DNA from: Rhizobium leguminosarum
Lineage (GTDB): Bacteria > Pseudomonadota > Alphaproteobacteria > Rhizobiales > Rhizobiaceae
Direction: 5' to 3'
NCBI RefSeq assembly: GCF_004123835.1
Contig: NZ_MZMU01000003.1
Span: 372,001 to 436,000, forward strand
Length of the DNA stretch: 64,000 nucleotides
Positions within the stretch are counted from its first letter, which is position 1. Each line of letters begins with the position of its first letter. The notes below the pieces were generated by a model. The model saw only the letters and a list, made by a program, of their open reading frames with translations. It searched no databases and had not been told where the DNA came from. The position numbers were made by a program, and so were the translations under genes. Positions 8,810-16,459 of the stretch are shown one piece after another.

Positions 8810-8835
8810 AACTGGTTGCGTATAACAACTGGTTG
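8810..8835. promoter_or_regulatory. Direct repeat in promoter region
   Basis: AACTGGTTG occurs at 8810-8818 and again at 8827-8835, so the copies are 17 bp apart. They lie 33-58 bp upstream of the RibD-like gene start. Two same-face half-sites near a promoter suggest a regulator site; the regulator is unknown. Confidence 0.35.
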
Positions 8836-8978
8836 AAAGTTAGGCCGACTGATAGCAAAATGCAAGCGGTTTTTTTGGAGCAGAACATTCGGGCAAGCAG
8901 CTGCTCCCGCAGGCCTTCGTGCTCAGCGCCTTGCCGAGCCTATTTTCGGGAAGAAATCCTGAGCGCCTTGGCTGTGGA

Positions 8979-9782
8979 TCAGTCCTTGCGGAAGATCAGG
9001 CTGGCACCCCAGCCGGTGATGACGGCGAGCAGCACGGCCGCAAAGCCGTAGAGGATCGGCTGCTCATGCGCCGCATCGGTGATCGTCTGCTCGATGCCTG
9101 TCTTGATGACCCGCAGCGGCAGCGATTTCTCGATCACGAAAAGCCCGCTCTTGAACAGATAGGCGCGCACTGTGTGCACCCCGTTCGGAATGTTTGCCGG
9201 CAGGCGCAGGCTCGCCTTGAAGAGGTTGGAGGAAACGAACCGCACGCCGCTCGGGTTGCGGTCGTAGAGCCCGCCACCCTGCTGCAGTCGCCGGAAGGCG
9301 TCGCGGAACTCGCCGAGATTGCTGCCGTCGCCGACGAAGCCGACCGGCGTCAGCGGAATGTGGTCGATGCCGATCCCCTGATCGGTCAGCTCGAGCGGTG
9401 TCGTCAGATCGTCGATCATGCGTGAGCTCGACATCGAATAGGAATGCGGCACCGCTTCGAAAGTCATCGAGCGGGTGTTCACCCAAATGCCGAAGACGCG
9501 TTCCTTCCTGCGCACTGTCGCATCCTCGCGCGGGCCCTCCAGCACCACGACCACGTCATATTGGCCGATGGCGAGTAGCAGTTGGTCGGTATTCGAGAGC
9601 GCCCCGAAGATGGTCAGATCCGCGCCGTGGAAATCCGAGGTGATGGCGATTTCGCTGGTCGACGTGCCGATTTCCAACCCTTCACGCACCGCTTCTGTTG
9701 CTTGCCCCGGCAACCACTGCGCTCCGGCAGAGGCCGGCAGCAGGCAAAGCAATGCGATGACAGCGGCAGCCAGGCGCATCAA
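8979..9782 (-). CDS. TIGR02186 family periplasmic/membrane protein
   Basis: 267 aa. N-terminal signal peptide (cleavage near AGA-QW at about 22), a beta-rich extracytoplasmic region, and one membrane helix near the C-terminus (ILYGFAAVLLAVITGWGASLIF) with a short RKD tail inside. The sequence resembles TIGR02186, a family of unknown function found beside TauE/SafE exporters. Its start overlaps the stop of the exporter gene by four bases, so the two are co-translated. Confidence 0.8.
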   Translation of the reverse strand: MMRLAAAVIALLCLLPASAGAQWLPGQATEAVREGLEIGTSTSEIAITSDFHGADLTIFGALSNTDQLLLAIGQYDVVVVLEGPREDATVRRKERVFGIWVNTRSMTFEAVPHSYSMSSSRMIDDLTTPLELTDQGIGIDHIPLTPVGFVGDGSNLGEFRDAFRRLQQGGGLYDRNPSGVRFVSSNLFKASLRLPANIPNGVHTVRAYLFKSGLFVIEKSLPLRVIKTGIEQTITDAAHEQPILYGFAAVLLAVITGWGASLIFRKD

Positions 9783-10702
9783 TTGCCCGCTCCCATCACC
9801 ACCGAATAGACGTCGGCCGGCGTCACCACCAGCGCGATCGCAAGACGCACGCCGACGGCGAGCACCAGCAGGCCGAGCAGGGCGCGCAGCTGTTCGCCGC
9901 GTAGTTTTTGGCCGACGCGCACGCCGTATTGTGCCCCGATGACACCCGCTACCATCAGGATGAAGGCGAGCACGATGTCGACGGAAAAGTTCGTCGCCGC
10001 CTGCACGATCGTCGTATAGGCGGTCACGAAGATGATCTGGAACAGCGAGGTGCCGACGACGACATTCGTCGGGATACGCAGCAGGTAGATCATCGCCGGC
10101 ACCATGATGAAGCCGCCGCCGACACCCATGATCGAGGTGAGGATGCCGATCGCAAAGCCGAGCGCGACGATCGGAATGACGCTGAGAAAGATCTTCGATT
10201 TCTTGAAACGCACCTTCAGCGGCAGCTTATGCACCCAGTGCTGGTGACCGGGCTTGCGCGGTGCCGGCGGCTCGTTGCGCGCTGCCCGCCGCATGGCGTT
10301 GACGCTTTCGAGCAGCATCAGTCCGCCGACGGTGCCGAGGAAGATGACATACATCAGCGAGATGATGAGATCGAGCTGGCCGATGGCGCGCAGTAAAGAG
10401 AAGATCCAGATGCCGACCGTCGCACCCGCAAGGCCGCCGACCAGCAGCACCGTGCCGAGCTTGACGTCGAGCGAGCCGCGCCGGAAATGCGTGATCGCGC
10501 CCGATATCGACGACGCCACAACCTGGTTGGCGCCGGTCGCGACGGCGACGACGGGGGGGATGTTGTAGAAGATCAACAGTGGCGTGATGAGAAAACCGCC
10601 GCCGACGCCGAACATTCCAGACAGGAATCCGACGGCCGCCCCCATGCCGAGAATGATGAAGATGTTCACCGACAATTCTGCGATGGGCAGATAGATTGTC
10701 AC
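9779..10702 (-). CDS. TauE/SafE family sulfite/anion exporter
   Basis: 307 aa with eight or so membrane segments and the two internally repeated family motifs GFLSGMFGVGGGFLITPLL (N half) and GILTSIMGVGGGFIMVPAM (C half). A cytoplasmic basic loop (PPAPRKPGHQHWVHKLPLKVRFKK) separates the halves. The family exports sulfite, sulfoacetate or related organosulfur anions. With the overlapping TIGR02186 partner it probably forms one functional unit. Confidence 0.85.
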   Translation of the reverse strand: MTIYLPIAELSVNIFIILGMGAAVGFLSGMFGVGGGFLITPLLIFYNIPPVVAVATGANQVVASSISGAITHFRRGSLDVKLGTVLLVGGLAGATVGIWIFSLLRAIGQLDLIISLMYVIFLGTVGGLMLLESVNAMRRAARNEPPAPRKPGHQHWVHKLPLKVRFKKSKIFLSVIPIVALGFAIGILTSIMGVGGGFIMVPAMIYLLRIPTNVVVGTSLFQIIFVTAYTTIVQAATNFSVDIVLAFILMVAGVIGAQYGVRVGQKLRGEQLRALLGLLVLAVGVRLAIALVVTPADVYSVVMGAGN

Positions 10703-11042
10703 AGCCGACCCCGAATGATGACCGCTCCTGCCGGGCGGTTTCTTGGCACGTCCCCGTTCGAATGCGCACCATACTGTGAAATCGTTGCCAGAGGCTTTCG
10801 ATCGGCCCCGTGATTAGCCATAGAGATTGACGGAGAGATCGGTGGCAGGATTCGCCGGATGCGCGGATCGATATGTCCGGGCATAATCCGGCTTTTTTCA
10901 GGTTTTGTGACAGGCGACGGCAAAATTGGAAAAAGCCTTGCGGCATAGTGCCGCCAGGCCCGCGCCGATAGCTGCCTCTCACCTTAACCTACCGGTGTTG
11001 GGCCTTGCGAGACGTGAGCGGGGAATGGAGAGGTCGCCGCAT

Positions 11043-11250
11043 CTCCTCTTCTCCCCCTCGGGGAGAAGGTGCCGGCAGGCGGATGAGGGGGCCACACGGC
11101 ACATCCTTCACGTAATTCACCTATTCCGGCACGCCGATGGTCGAAACGATGCCGATATGGTCGAAGCCCGCATGAGGAAAAGACCAGCTTTGCGGCCCCC
11201 TCATCCGCCCTACGGGCACCTTCTCCCCGAGGGGAGAAGAGGGAGTCGAG
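11043..11250. repeat. Composite mosaic repeat (RIME/MITE-like), copy 2
   Basis: This is the reverse-complement counterpart of 1825-2046: both terminal palindromic blocks and the adjoining TTCACGTAA/ACATCCTTCACG stretch match closely, while the centre has diverged. It fills most of the 10703-11260 gap. The left part of that gap (10703-11042) is the TauE/SafE upstream region, where I see no gene. Confidence 0.8.
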
Positions 11251-11260
11251 AGGCCGCGCC

Positions 11261-14200
11261 TCAGATTGCCTTGCTGCCCTGCTTGTTGCGTTCGAGCAGT
11301 GCCTTCACGGTCGCATCGGTCACCTTGCCGTCCGGCTCCTGCCCGACGGACTTCTGGAAGTTTTTGATCGCCGTCACGGTCTTCGCGCCCATTTCGCCGT
11401 CCGGCACGCCGGCGTCGAAGCCGTTATTGTTGAGGATCGCCTGGATGTTGCGGATCGCCTTTTTCATATCGACGCTCGCCGTCTTCGCGCCGGTGCCTGC
11501 CCATTCATCGGGGATGTCGATGGCGTTCGTGCGATGGTCGACCGGCTCCGCCTTCCAGAGATCGGCCTTGGCGCGTGCCCGTTCGAGCTGGTCGGGCTTC
11601 ATGGCGTTGGCCACTTCGTCGCGCTTCTGCGCCGCATCCTTGTCGCCGGCCTTGGCGGCGATTGAAAACCATTTGTAGGATTCTTCGAGATCCGCCGGAA
11701 CGCCGTTGCCGCGTGCGCAGAGGATCGCCAGGTTGAACTGGCTGTCGGTGATGCCGAGGTTCGCAGCCTTGGTGAACCAAGAGGCGGCCGTCGCATAATC
11801 CTGCTGGCCGAGCGCGCCGGAGGCGTAGAGGACAGCGAGATTGTGCATGGCGCTGGCATTGCCCTGGTTTGCCGCCTGCTCGTAAAAACCCTTCGCCTTG
11901 GCGATGTCGCGTTCGACGCCGTTGCCCTTCTCGTACATGCTGCCGAGCCGGTATTCGGCCGGCGCAAAGCCCTTGTCGGCCGAAAGCTGGTACCAGCCTG
12001 CGGCCTGCTTCTGATCGACCGTCATGCCGTTGCGACCGTCCGAATAACGCGCGCCGATTTCGAACAGCGCCAGCGCATCGCCGCCGCTCGCCGCATCGGC
12101 AAGCGATTTCGGCTGGACGGTGTCGGGAATGGTGATGGCCGCCTGCGGTGCGGGTGCTGGAACGAAGCCCGATGTCTCCTGTGCTGCGCCGGACGGGGCG
12201 GGAGGGGAAAATGTCGCAGCCCCTTCGCCATCAAGCGGCGTCACGTCGGTCAGATGCTCGCCGGCAACCGGCGGGGTCGCTTGCGGCTGCGCCTGTTCGG
12301 CGGCGGGCGGTACAGCATCCGCTGCCGGAGCGGTCGTTCCGAGAGCGGCGGCATCCGGCTGGGCGGGTGTTGCTTCAGGCAAGGCCGGCGACGGGTTTTC
12401 CGCCGCGCCGGTCAGCGCGGAGACTTCCGCCGGCGGCTGCGGCGCGCGCTCGCCGCTCGTCAGCGTTCGAGCAAGCGGAAAGGCCATGATGGCGAGCAGC
12501 ACGGCGCCGACCGCCAGCAGGATCGGCCGACGGTAGCGCGAAAAGGCGCTGGTCTTGCCCGTCTTGTCAGAAGTCTTGCCGGCCTTTTCGGCATTCGCGC
12601 CCTTCTTCTCGGCCTTGACGGCTGCCTGCTTCGGATTGGCATCCACCTCCATCGCGGCAGCCTGCGCCGCACGGCGCGCGGCAGCGATATAATCGGCGCG
12701 ATCGGTTTCGCCGGCAGGTTTGCCGCGCGCCGCACTCTGGCTGGCGCGAACCCGTTCAAGGATCTTCTTAACGTCAGGCGCGCCCGAGCCGGGCTCGAGC
12801 AGTTCGTTTGCCGCATCGGTCGGCACCACGTCGGTGGGGTCAATCGACGGCGCGGGGTCGATCATCGGACGTTCGGTCGCCCGGCTCTCGGCTTTCTTGC
12901 CGGGCAGCAGCCGCTTGCCGAGGTTGGCGAGCAGGCTGGCCTTTGCCGGTGTCTGTGTCCCTGCCGATGTCGCTGCTGTCTCCGTTGTCCTGGTCGCGGC
13001 TTCGATGGCGATCGCGCTCGTTCCGCTCATGGCGGTGGCTTGCGCCGGGGCGGCAGGTTCGGCGGCGACCTCGGCCGTGCGGATAACAGGAGAAGCCTTC
13101 GCTGTCGGGGCAGCGGCCGGCGTCCTGTTCATCTCGGCTTCGGCCACCATCAGCGCATAGGGATCGACATCGAAATCGACGTCGGCGATCGGCATCTGCG
13201 CGGCCGGCCGGCCGCGATCTTCCATGCCGTCGAGCCGATCGGCGATATGCACCAGCGTCTCGTGCAGCGCCTGGAAAGTCTTGTGCGTGCGTTCCTCGCT
13301 GTCGCGGCTGAGATCCTCGAGGTGGCGCAGATCCTCGGCCAGCGCCGTCAGCGCCGACATGTCGGCGGCGGGCATGACACCCTGCGGGCCGCCATGGCGC
13401 GAATAGGCTTCGACGACGGCCTCTGCCGCCTGGCGTGCGGCCTCGATGATATATTCATCGCTCGTCGCCATGTAATCTTCGATCGCGCCCATGCGCTGGT
13501 CGAGTTCGGGGGGTATTACAGCGCTTTCGCGCGGCGCGCTCATCAGCGCCGAAAGATTGGCGATCTGGTCTTCGAGGTTCTTCAGCGCCCGCGGATCGGT
13601 CGGCGCTGCCGATGTGCTCTCTTCCAGCCGGGCGGCAATGTCGCTCAGCCGTCCTTCGAGACGCAGGAAGGCGCCGTCGTCGACTACCGCGGCCGGTGCC
13701 GGCGCCTGCTGCTGATGGGCCATCTCGTCGATGCGCCGGGCGAGATGGTCGAGCCGCTGGGCCAGCACATCGTTGACGGCGCCGTTCTCAAGCGCGTCGA
13801 TCTTGCGGGAAATGTCGGAAAGCGTGCCGGTGAGGTCGGCCTGCGGCGCAGTCTCCTGCGTGCGCTCCAGCAGATAGGAAAGATGTTCCAGCCGTTCGTC
13901 GAGCCGCGACGTCGATTCCGCCTTCGTCAGTTCCTCGACGCGTCCCGTCAGCGCCTCCAGCCGCATCGCCAGCTCGTCGGCCGGGTTCACGCGGCCGGCC
14001 GCATCATGGCTCATCAGGTCGATCTGGTCGGCGAGCGCCGCAAGCCGGCTTTCCAGCCGCTGCATCAGACCCGGATCATTCGCAGTGGCGGTGCGGCCGC
14101 TTGCCGCGATTGCCCGGCTGATCTCGTCGAGCCGCATGTCCATGGCGGCGAACTGCTCGGACATGACCCGGTCGTGCGGCTGGATCATATTGCCGAAATG

Positions 14201-15043
14201 CTCCATCGCCGTGGCGATTGAGATGAGCTTGTCTTCCAGCGCCCGAACAGCAGGGCTTTCGCCCATTCCGCCGATATGGCGCTTGATATCGTCGAGCCGA
14301 TAGGCGAGCGAAACGAGCTCTTCCTGCAACCCCTCGGTATCGAGCGCCGCAAGCCGGTTTTCGAAGCCATCCCAGCGGTTTTCCAAATGGCGCAGCGACT
14401 CTTCGCGCGCCAGCCCGTCCATCAATGAGCGCAGCTCTTCGAAATCCTCGCGAAGGCCGGCAGCCTCGGGTGCGACGGAGCGGCCGGTCAGCTGGGTGAT
14501 GCTCTGGGCAAGGCGGCCCATATCGGCGCGCATATCGTCGGCGAAGCGGCCGTCTCCGGCATTTGTCTTGATTTCGCGCAGCTCGGCGCGCAGCGCGTTC
14601 ATCTCGCGGGTGACGCCCTCGGAAATGTCGCGCTTCAGGTCCTGCCGCAGATTGACGAGCGCCTGGGCGATCTCCGTCATCGTGTCGTCGCCCGCGCGGA
14701 AGGCGGGTGCCGGCACTGGGGCAGCGGCGCGTGGCGCAGGTTCACGAAGCTGCGGAGCCTGCTCGCGTGCGTAAGGCCGCTCGCGGCCGGCTTCAAGCGC
14801 GCGCTGGCGTTGACGAATTTCGGCGAGCGGATCCGGCCGCGGCTCGGGCGGGGCCTTTGCGGGCCGGGGAGCATGGGAAGCGGCATAAGGATCGCGCTCG
14901 GCCGTTGCCGTGCGCGGCCGCTGTTCGCGCCCGCTGCCCATCAGCCCTTCGATGCGCGCCTCCAGCCCTTCGATCGTGCGGTTCAGCGCATCGAGCGAGG
15001 TCCTGTCGGACTGTCGGGAAGGATTTGATCGCGATCCGTTCAT
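11261..15043 (-). CDS. podJ: PodJ-like polar organizing protein (Sel1 repeats, peptidoglycan-binding)
   Basis: 1260 aa from ATG 15043 (MNGSRSNPSRQ); the frame is open to an upstream ATG at 15136 with no better ribosome site. A long cytoplasmic region rich in coiled coil (repeats of LEARIEGL, RLDEISRAI, RLESRLAALADQ) runs to about residue 650, then an Ala/Pro-rich linker. One membrane helix (RRPILLAVGAVLLAIMAF, about 838-856) is followed by four Sel1-like repeats (about 985-1140) and a C-terminal PG_binding_1 domain (about 1200-1258). This order is that of PodJ, which localises factors to a cell pole in Caulobacter, Agrobacterium and Sinorhizobium. Confidence 0.8.
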   Translation of the reverse strand: MNGSRSNPSRQSDRTSLDALNRTIEGLEARIEGLMGSGREQRPRTATAERDPYAASHAPRPAKAPPEPRPDPLAEIRQRQRALEAGRERPYAREQAPQLREPAPRAAAPVPAPAFRAGDDTMTEIAQALVNLRQDLKRDISEGVTREMNALRAELREIKTNAGDGRFADDMRADMGRLAQSITQLTGRSVAPEAAGLREDFEELRSLMDGLAREESLRHLENRWDGFENRLAALDTEGLQEELVSLAYRLDDIKRHIGGMGESPAVRALEDKLISIATAMEHFGNMIQPHDRVMSEQFAAMDMRLDEISRAIAASGRTATANDPGLMQRLESRLAALADQIDLMSHDAAGRVNPADELAMRLEALTGRVEELTKAESTSRLDERLEHLSYLLERTQETAPQADLTGTLSDISRKIDALENGAVNDVLAQRLDHLARRIDEMAHQQQAPAPAAVVDDGAFLRLEGRLSDIAARLEESTSAAPTDPRALKNLEDQIANLSALMSAPRESAVIPPELDQRMGAIEDYMATSDEYIIEAARQAAEAVVEAYSRHGGPQGVMPAADMSALTALAEDLRHLEDLSRDSEERTHKTFQALHETLVHIADRLDGMEDRGRPAAQMPIADVDFDVDPYALMVAEAEMNRTPAAAPTAKASPVIRTAEVAAEPAAPAQATAMSGTSAIAIEAATRTTETAATSAGTQTPAKASLLANLGKRLLPGKKAESRATERPMIDPAPSIDPTDVVPTDAANELLEPGSGAPDVKKILERVRASQSAARGKPAGETDRADYIAAARRAAQAAAMEVDANPKQAAVKAEKKGANAEKAGKTSDKTGKTSAFSRYRRPILLAVGAVLLAIMAFPLARTLTSGERAPQPPAEVSALTGAAENPSPALPEATPAQPDAAALGTTAPAADAVPPAAEQAQPQATPPVAGEHLTDVTPLDGEGAATFSPPAPSGAAQETSGFVPAPAPQAAITIPDTVQPKSLADAASGGDALALFEIGARYSDGRNGMTVDQKQAAGWYQLSADKGFAPAEYRLGSMYEKGNGVERDIAKAKGFYEQAANQGNASAMHNLAVLYASGALGQQDYATAASWFTKAANLGITDSQFNLAILCARGNGVPADLEESYKWFSIAAKAGDKDAAQKRDEVANAMKPDQLERARAKADLWKAEPVDHRTNAIDIPDEWAGTGAKTASVDMKKAIRNIQAILNNNGFDAGVPDGEMGAKTVTAIKNFQKSVGQEPDGKVTDATVKALLERNKQGSKAI

Positions 15044-15339
15044 CTTCTTGCTCGCTTCGACTGCTCGACCTCTCGTCAGAGCTCGATCTTTGGCTTTTCG
15101 TCTGCTGCCCGCTTTAAGCGGACCGGAGCGCACCATTCATAAGACGATAGTCAATTAGACTTTCCTCAAGCTGAACGATGTAGCGGCATCCTAAGGGAAC
15201 GCGAGACTGGGGAAAGGATGCGGATCACTACTGCTCAATCCGCACCTTTCACGAAACGTGGTAAACAAGCCGTTAATGCCGATGGGAATTTTTTAACGTT
15301 TGTGTTCCAAACGCCGTTTTTGGCGGCAATTGCCCCCGA
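15044..15339. other. Upstream region of the podJ-like gene
   Basis: Roughly 300 bases, AT-richer near 15265-15320 (GGAATTTTTTAACGTTTG). It probably holds the podJ-like promoter. No gene, tRNA or repeat is evident. Confidence 0.4.
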
Positions 15340-15488
15340 ACGCGTCATATCGAATGGCCGCTCGCGCTCAGGCCGGCCTGGATATTGCAGCTCGATCTTC
15401 ACGCCGTCAGGGCCATAGACGAAGACCTGGCCGAGATCGGTGTCGGGAATATCGTAATATTCGTAGCGATAGCCGCCCGCCGGCAGGG
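15340..15488 (-). pseudogene. VOC/glyoxalase-family C-terminal remnant
   Basis: Directly after the SDR stop codon, and in the same frame, the minus strand reads GGYRYEYYDIPDTDLGQV then FVYGPDGVKIELQYPGRPE. The last part is the usual end of vicinal-oxygen-chelate (glyoxalase-type) proteins, where a Gly-Pro-Asp-Gly turn precedes the metal-binding Glu. There is no start codon or N-terminal part. It therefore looks like a gene remnant left by a deletion that joined it to the SDR gene. Confidence 0.55.
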
Positions 15489-15489
15489 C

Positions 15490-16191
15490 TCAGAAGCTCT
15501 CCGTCCAGGGCCGGACTTCCACCTCCAGCGACCATGCGCTGCGGTGCTGGCGAAGCACGTCGATATAGGTCTGGGCGATCGAATCCGGCAGCAGCGTGCC
15601 ATCCGGCTTCTCCACCCGGTCCGGCCGAATCTGTGAGCGCACCGCGCCGTCGATGACGAAATGCGCGACATGGATGCCCATCGGCCCGAGTTCGCGGGCT
15701 GCACTCTGGGCAAGGCCGCGCAAGGCGAACTTGCCCATCGCGAAGGGGGCCGACTGCGCAAAGCCCTTCACGCTTGCCGACGCGCCGGTGATGAGGACGG
15801 CGCCGCGGCCCCGCGGGATCATCCGCCGCGCTGCCTGCTGCACCACCAGGAACCCGCCGAAAGCGGTGGTCGCGATGGCCTTCTCGACCTCGGCGGGATC
15901 GAGTTCGGCGAGCGGGCCGCGCTGACGAGCGCTGGCATTGAAGATCACCACGTCAGGCCCGCCGATTGCGGCGGCAGCCTCTTCGAACAGTGCTGCGACG
16001 CTCGCCGGCTGCGTGACGTCGGCGGTAAAGGCGCTGGCGCCGGTCTCCTCGATGAGCCCTTGCAGTTTCTCGATATTGCGGGCGGCGAGCCCGACCTTGA
16101 CGCCCTGCGCCGACAAGCGCCGGGCAAGCGATGCGCTGATGCCGGAGCCCGCGCCGACGATGAGCGCGCTCTCATAGGGAAAGTCGGTCAT
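15490..16191 (-). CDS. SDR family oxidoreductase with Tyr to Phe in the active site
   Basis: 233 aa. The nucleotide motif GAGSGIS lies at about 13-19, NASA takes the place of NNAG, and GASAS supplies the Ser. The usual YxxxK is replaced by F-A-M-G-K in SAPFAMGKFALRG, so the catalytic Tyr is Phe. The Rossmann fold is otherwise complete. Either the enzyme acts by a changed mechanism or it has a non-catalytic role. It diverges from the acyl-CoA dehydrogenase gene. Confidence 0.8.
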   Translation of the reverse strand: MTDFPYESALIVGAGSGISASLARRLSAQGVKVGLAARNIEKLQGLIEETGASAFTADVTQPASVAALFEEAAAAIGGPDVVIFNASARQRGPLAELDPAEVEKAIATTAFGGFLVVQQAARRMIPRGRGAVLITGASASVKGFAQSAPFAMGKFALRGLAQSAARELGPMGIHVAHFVIDGAVRSQIRPDRVEKPDGTLLPDSIAQTYIDVLRQHRSAWSLEVEVRPWTESF

Positions 16192-16373
16192 GATGTCTTC
16201 CTCGATGGATCGTCCGACAGACGTAAGACGTCGGAACGACTTGCGCCACTGCCCGGCCGATACTCTGTTCTGCGATGGACAAGCAAGATGAGATGGCGTC
16301 TGCTCCTCAGTGCGTCATCGCGGCGGATTCGTGCTCTCGAATTTTTTCAAGAAAGACGTCGCAAGCGCAAAAT

Positions 16374-16395
16374 TTGACGTTTACGCAAACGTCAA
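16374..16395. promoter_or_regulatory. Perfect palindromic operator, LiuR (MerR)-like
   Basis: TTGACGTTT (16374-16382), ACGC, then AAACGTCAA (16387-16395). The arms are exact. It resembles the TTTACGTTTACGTAAA-type sites of LiuR, the MerR-family regulator of branched-chain amino acid and fatty acid breakdown in proteobacteria. It lies 64 bp before the acyl-CoA dehydrogenase start, which fits control of this beta-oxidation cluster. Confidence 0.65.
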
Positions 16396-16459
16396 TATTT
16401 TGTAAGACAGTGCCCAAGGCCGGCGCGACCCGGTCAGCCGAATGGGAGGAATTTGAGAG

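Noticed and set aside
11843..14221. 792-codon open frame on the plus strand
   Set aside because: Antisense to the podJ-like gene, with Arg/Gly/Cys-biased composition and no recognisable domain.
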